NCBI GenBank assembly: GCA_021399445.1
Contig: JAJTUQ010000004.1
Span: forward strand, 6,863,902 to 6,927,901
Length of the DNA: 64,000 nucleotides
From: Xylogone sp. PMI_703
Taxonomy: Eukaryota > Ascomycota > Leotiomycetes
Reading direction: 5' to 3'
A program made the translations under genes and the position numbers. Of this stretch, positions 60,801 to 64,000 are shown one piece after another (within the stretch, counting starts at the first letter, position 1; each line of letters starts with the position of its first letter). The notes beneath the pieces are model-generated. The model was not told where the DNA came from. It was given only the letters and a program-made list of their open reading frames with translations, and did not search any database.

Positions 60801-63294
60801 GTTTAAATCATACAGGAGTTAAAGGAGTAGAACAGTCAAGTGATTGAACAGCGAGAGGTTAAATCATACAGGAGTTAAGGGATAAGCACAGCAGCCAATC
60901 AGAAAGCAAGGCATTAAATCATAAAGGATTTAAGGGCCACGTTCGTACAGTGGTTACGTATTTGAACACATCAATGTCACATATTCAGGAGGTTTAGCAG
61001 ATTGAGTAAAGATTTGGGTTGACAAGTTATACAGGCAAGCCGGGCATCAACGACGCGTCGCACAACAGCATTACGCCATCGACGGGAATTTTTTGCATCG
61101 ATTGGGGCCAGAGTTGATCAGCGTGTTCGAGCAGGCATCAGTCAAGTGGCATGAGTTTTTGGAGTTGGAGACGATGAGCACATGGTATTATGCCACCGGC
61201 AGCAAAGGTGAAGTAAAACGTCGGACCAAGCACGAGCGAGGCATCAGCGAGGAGTTGATGAGGTATAGCATCCCACGACGTATCAAGAGAGAGCATCAAG
61301 TTAAGGCCGACGCGGACCAGGCCAGAGGCGTCCATCACAAGAAAGCCGCGCAAGCAACGAGCAAGGCAGTCCAAGGGATCCGGGCGATATACGGACCACA
61401 AGGACGATTCAAGTCGGTGGAGCAGCAAGAAGCGATGGAGTTTATGCATCACGGCCATACAACATCGATCATCGTGTTACCGACCAGCAGCGGCAAGTCA
61501 GTGTTGTTTTTTTCGATGGCAGCAACGGTGGTACAGCAAACGGTAGTAGTGGTGGTTCCATTTGCAGCATTAGTGGATGATATTATGGAGCGTGGACGAG
61601 AGGCCGGATTGAATTGCGAAGAATGGCGAGATGAGCACAGTGGTAAGGAGTTACAACAGTTGATAGTGGTCAGCGCAGACCGAGCCGTCAACGGGCCGTT
61701 TTTGCAGTATGCGCAAGGGATGCAGATCCGGGGACAGTTGGCGCATATGTTTTTCGACGAGTGCCACGTTGCAATCACAGACATATCATACCGAGCACGA
61801 TTGCGAACATTGTGGCAGTTACGGTATATTGGGTGTCGATTTACGGGGTTGACAGCGACGTTGATAGTAGATTTGGAGTGGATATTACGAGAGCAATTGT
61901 CGATTGAGGGAGCGGTATTATTTCGACGACATACAGCACGGCGGACGATTCGATATCGGGTGATTGACAGCAAGAATGAGCCGCCATTCGAGGTTGGGAT
62001 TCGAGTTGTGCAGCAATTAGGAGAGTTTTCGGGCAACCAGGGTGGGATTATATACGTACGTAGTTATGCGGTGGGCGAGAAAGTTCAGGAAATATTGGGA
62101 TGTCCGTTTTACAAGGCCACAGCGGAGGATAAAGGGGAGATGTTACAACAGTGGATACGGGGAGAGTGGAGGGAAAGGAAGGAGAGAAGTGAGACAGAGG
62201 AGACCGAGGAGGGAGAGGAGAAGCAGGAGAGAGGGATCGAGGAAAGAAGGACAAGGGGACAGGGGAAGGGTTGGATCGTAGCCACAGGAGCGTTGGGGAC
62301 GGGGATCAACATCGAAGGCATCCGATACGTCATTCACATTGACCGGCCATACGGATTGACGAGTTTCGTACAGCAGAGCGGACGTGGAGGACGAAGTGGT
62401 GAGGTGAGCGAGTCGATAATCGTAGTTAATGTCAAGCACACGCGGCCATTCAAGGGGGAGGAGGAAATTACGGCGTACAGCGTGGAGGAGGTAGACGAGC
62501 AGGCAATGACAGAGTATATCCAAAGTCGACCATGTCGACGGATAGTGTTAGGACGGTATATGGATGGCGTGGTGCGAGTGGATTGCGGACGGGTTGACGG
62601 GGTGTTGTGTGACGTATGCCACAAGAGAGCAGCACAAGAGCAGTACATCCGGGAAGAGGAGGGAAGTAAGGCAGAAGAAGACGGAGGAGGAGAGGGAAGA
62701 GAGGTGAGGTTTGAAGGAGAAACAAGTGAGTCAGGGATTGAACGGGAAGAAGAAGAAGGGCCACGGGTGGAAATTCGACAACGGTTGGGGATGGAGGAGA
62801 TGACGGATGGGGAGATGTTTTGGGTGATGGGGGAGTTGCAGAAGAGATGTATATATTGCGAATTGACGCAGGAAGGCGAAGCAAAGGCGGAGATTCACGA
62901 GTACACGGATTGTGAATTGGCGTCACGGGCAGGATGTGGAATGGTAGCATACGAGCAATGGCGAGAGGAGGTGCGGTTAGACGTAGGGCAACAGTGTTGG
63001 GAGTGTGGATTGACGCAAGAGTTGTGTCGGCGCGTTGAACGAGGGTTGGCGGAGTGTGAATATTCGATGGTGATGTTGGTGGGAATATTCATCATGATGC
63101 AGCAGGAGGCGGGATGGAGGAGGATTGGATGGGACATTGGATTTCGAGGGCAAAGTCGGAAGGAGATAGTTCAATGGATGGGACAGTGGGAGGCGAATTG
63201 GTGGGTGGGAGGGCGATGGGAGAACAATTGGATGCGAGTGTGGCGATGGATATGTCGATTATACGTGTACGAGCAGGCGGAGCGTTACGGGTGA
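57804..63294 (+). CDS. DUF3505 zinc-finger / tyrosine-recombinase-like / RecQ-like helicase fusion
   Basis: Three exons (57804-58818, 59177-60626, 61035-63294) join in phase to 1574 residues. ATG 57804 is preferred over an in-frame TTG at 57792. Two C2H2-like fingers of the DUF3505/OrsD type lie near residues 30-60 and 95-125. Residues about 640-840 look like a tyrosine recombinase: ARGPEI with Arg near 647, a K in YDKS near 680, RGYRQ near 757, GHQ with His 826, HYAID with Tyr 835. Then comes an SF2 RecQ-like helicase: LPTSSGKS near 971, DECH near 1064, GLTAT, ATGALGTGIN, QQSGRGGR near 1268, CRRIVLG and CDVC zinc-type cysteines, and a C-x2-C-rich tail. No frame damage. Leucine is TTG or TTA only, where read. 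Probably nuclear; role in DNA integration or telomere maintenance is inference. Confidence 0.85.
58819..59176 (+). other. Intron 1 of the recombinase-helicase gene, repeat-bearing
   Basis: A 358-nt intron, GTAAGT at the start and a TAAC-containing branch region before TACAG at the end. The last exon-1 base and the first two exon-2 bases form one codon, and the frame holds. It is long for this type of genome and carries three copies of the TTAAATC/GATTTAA repeat (58950-58971, 59006-59031, 59081-59105). Confidence 0.75.
58950..59105 (+). repeat. TTAAATC-GATTTAA repeat cluster 1
   Basis: Consensus of all eight copies is about GTTAAATCATAYAGGAKTTAAGG. In the best copies the arms TTAAATC and GATTTAA are perfect inverted repeats around six bases (ATATAG at 59006-59031). 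The first copy of each cluster has GAGTTAA instead, the later ones GATTTAAGGGCC. Confidence 0.8.
60627..61034 (+). other. Intron 2 of the recombinase-helicase gene, repeat-bearing
   Basis: A 408-nt intron from GTGAGT to TATACAG, again in phase: two bases from exon 2 and one from exon 3 form an Arg codon, joining HALIR to QAGHQRR inside the recombinase domain. It carries three repeat copies (60802-60823, 60857-60880, 60913-60937). The surrounding blocks (CAAGTGAT..., GCGAGAGG) also match intron 1. Confidence 0.75.
60802..60937 (+). repeat. TTAAATC-GATTTAA repeat cluster 2
   Basis: Three copies with the same order and spacing as cluster 1; the first two are about 56 bp apart in both clusters, with a shared AAGTGAT spacer block between them. 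Confidence 0.8.
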
Positions 63295-63453
63295 TGAAAG
63301 GAGATTAAGAGTTGTGAGATCGGGACAGTCAGGAGAGAGGGAATGATTAGAGATTAGGATTGGGTAGTCAAATCGGAAGGAAAAGGAAACGGGAGAAGCA
63401 AAGGAAGAAGCAAAAGGAAGGGTAAAAGGAAAGATGTGAATGATAACCAAGGA

Positions 63454-63494
63454 GATTGCGAAGCAATCAAGCCAATAGCATCGGCGCGAAGCGC
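63454..63494. repeat. GCGAAGC double hairpin, copy 1
   Basis: GATTGCGAAGCAATC at 63454-63468 is a perfect hairpin with GAA loop; GGCGCGAAGCGC at about 63483-63494 is a second one. Both centre on GCGAAGC, known from biophysical work as an exceptionally stable DNA mini-hairpin. The two are separated by the shared AATAGCAT block. Confidence 0.8.
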
Positions 63495-63567
63495 ACAAGG
63501 GGAGAAAGGTGAAAAGATATGGATTTAACAATAGTATCAAGGTAAGGGAAAATAAATTAAATAATAT

Positions 63568-63574
63568 AAAGAAA

Positions 63575-63610
<36 letters not shown>

Positions 63611-63622
63611 GAAGAAAGAAGA
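63568..63622. repeat. GAAA microsatellite
   Basis: About twelve GAAA units with a few variants in the purine-rich 3' flank of the large gene. Confidence 0.85.
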
Positions 63623-63678
63623 TGTTAGATTAGCAGTTTACAGGAAAGGGAGATAATTAAACAATTAGAAAGCAAGAA

Positions 63679-63757
63679 GTTAAATCATATAGGAGGTAAG
63701 AAAGTAGTATAAGTAATCAATTAAAGAGCAGAAAGTTAAATCATAAAGGATTTAAGG
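63679..63757 (+). repeat. TTAAATC-GATTTAA repeat cluster 3
   Basis: Two copies in the 3' flank (63679-63700 and 63735-63757), again about 56 bp apart with an AAGTAATCAATT spacer block like CAAGTGATCAATT in cluster 1. Confidence 0.8.
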
Positions 63758-63887
63758 ACAGTAATTATAAACAGTTAAGAGAAGAATATAATAATACAAA
63801 ATTAGATGTATAAAAGGAAATTTGAGAAAAGAAAAGTTGGGAGATAAAGCAAAAGGAGTAATTAATAATCAGGATTAGATATTCAAG

Positions 63888-63928
63888 GATTGCGAAGCAA
63901 TTAACCCAATAGCATCGGCGCGAAGCGC
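63888..63928. repeat. GCGAAGC double hairpin, copy 2
   Basis: Same layout as copy 1, 434 bp downstream: GATTGCGAAGCAAT then CGGCGCGAAGCGCAC. The spacer keeps CCAATAGCATCGG. Flanks (GATTAGGAT upstream, GATATGGATTT or GATATAGATTT downstream) also match, so the region is a diverged tandem repeat of about 434 bp. Confidence 0.8.
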
Positions 63929-64000
63929 ACAGAAGAAAAAAAGGGGTAAAGATATAGATTTGGCAATAGTACAAAGTAAAGCGTAAAGGTATAAAGTAAA

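Larger units (their letters stand above)
63295..64000. other. 3' flank of the large gene, purine-rich tandem repeat
   Basis: No gene. The plus strand is strongly purine-rich. It holds the two hairpin copies, repeat cluster 3 and the microsatellite. Minus-strand frames share a CASRRCYW peptide only because they read through the repeated hairpin block. The window ends inside this region. Confidence 0.6.

Noticed and set aside
62468..62950. Long proline- and serine-rich minus-strand frame over the helicase exon
   Set aside because: It is the antisense of the purine-rich, TTG-biased coding strand; the plus frame carries all helicase motifs.
58950..63757. CRISPR-like array from the TTAAATC repeats
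   Set aside because: Repeats are clustered within introns and a 3' flank, spacing is uneven, and the genome is eukaryotic.
63295..64000. Telomere repeat array at the right end
   Set aside because: No TTAGGG tandem array is present; subtelomeric position is only suggested by gene family.

Overview
The window looks like a filamentous ascomycete genome (Pezizomycotina). Evidence: short introns with GTAAGT-type donors and CTNAC-like branch sites, a Zn2Cys6 regulator, a HET-domain/ankyrin gene, Ty1/copia and Ty3/gypsy retrotransposons, and repeat copies that differ almost only by C-to-T and G-to-A changes (RIP-like). I cannot name the species; a member of the Leotiomycetes is a guess. Genic islands of ordinary composition alternate with AT-rich, RIP-eroded transposon graveyards. 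Layout: 1-2221 transposon relics and an eroded solo LTR. 2222-7922 a nearly intact copia element with one frameshift and no matching target-site duplication. 7923-11833 the 5' half of a minus-strand gypsy element. 11889-13720 a RIP-eroded 3' half of the same copia family. 14281-14709 a MITE with TA duplications. 15514-16437 a jacalin/aerolysin-type pore-former-like gene. 16830-21330 a GC-rich island and two degraded DUF3505 (OrsD-like) relics, the second with an eroded tyrosine-recombinase-like tail. 22350-24197 and 31505-31740 an old element X split by a complete 7.3-kb gypsy element (24198-31504). 32890-33315 a small secreted cysteine-rich protein. 35936-38061 a TIR transposon holding a solo LTR. 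38620-41941 a HET-ankyrin pseudogene. 44092-45057 an intact alpha/beta hydrolase. 48202-53011 a decayed cluster (Zn2Cys6 regulator, UNC93-like transporter, proline iminopeptidase tail, cysteine-containing protein). 53275-55253 second copy of X plus another gypsy LTR. 55436-64000 a least-decayed block built around one large gene. That block is the most interesting part. Three long open frames (57804-58818, 59177-60626, 61035-63294) join in phase across two introns with consensus ends into a predicted 1574-residue protein: two C2H2-like fingers of the DUF3505 type, a tyrosine-recombinase-like domain (R, K, RxxR, H, Y in order), then a RecQ-like SF2 helicase with cysteine-rich tail. Both introns and the 3' flank carry the same family of short inverted repeats (TTAAATC-6 nt-GATTTAA). 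The 3' flank carries, twice, a pair of hairpins each built on the heptamer GCGAAGC. The gene uses only TTG and TTA for leucine wherever I read it, and has a divergent, decayed partner gene upstream. I infer a mobile or subtelomeric recombinase-helicase element; mobility is not demonstrated by the sequence. The other intact genes (pore-former-like, secreted cysteine-rich protein, alpha/beta hydrolase) are typical accessory genes and show no direct functional link to one another.
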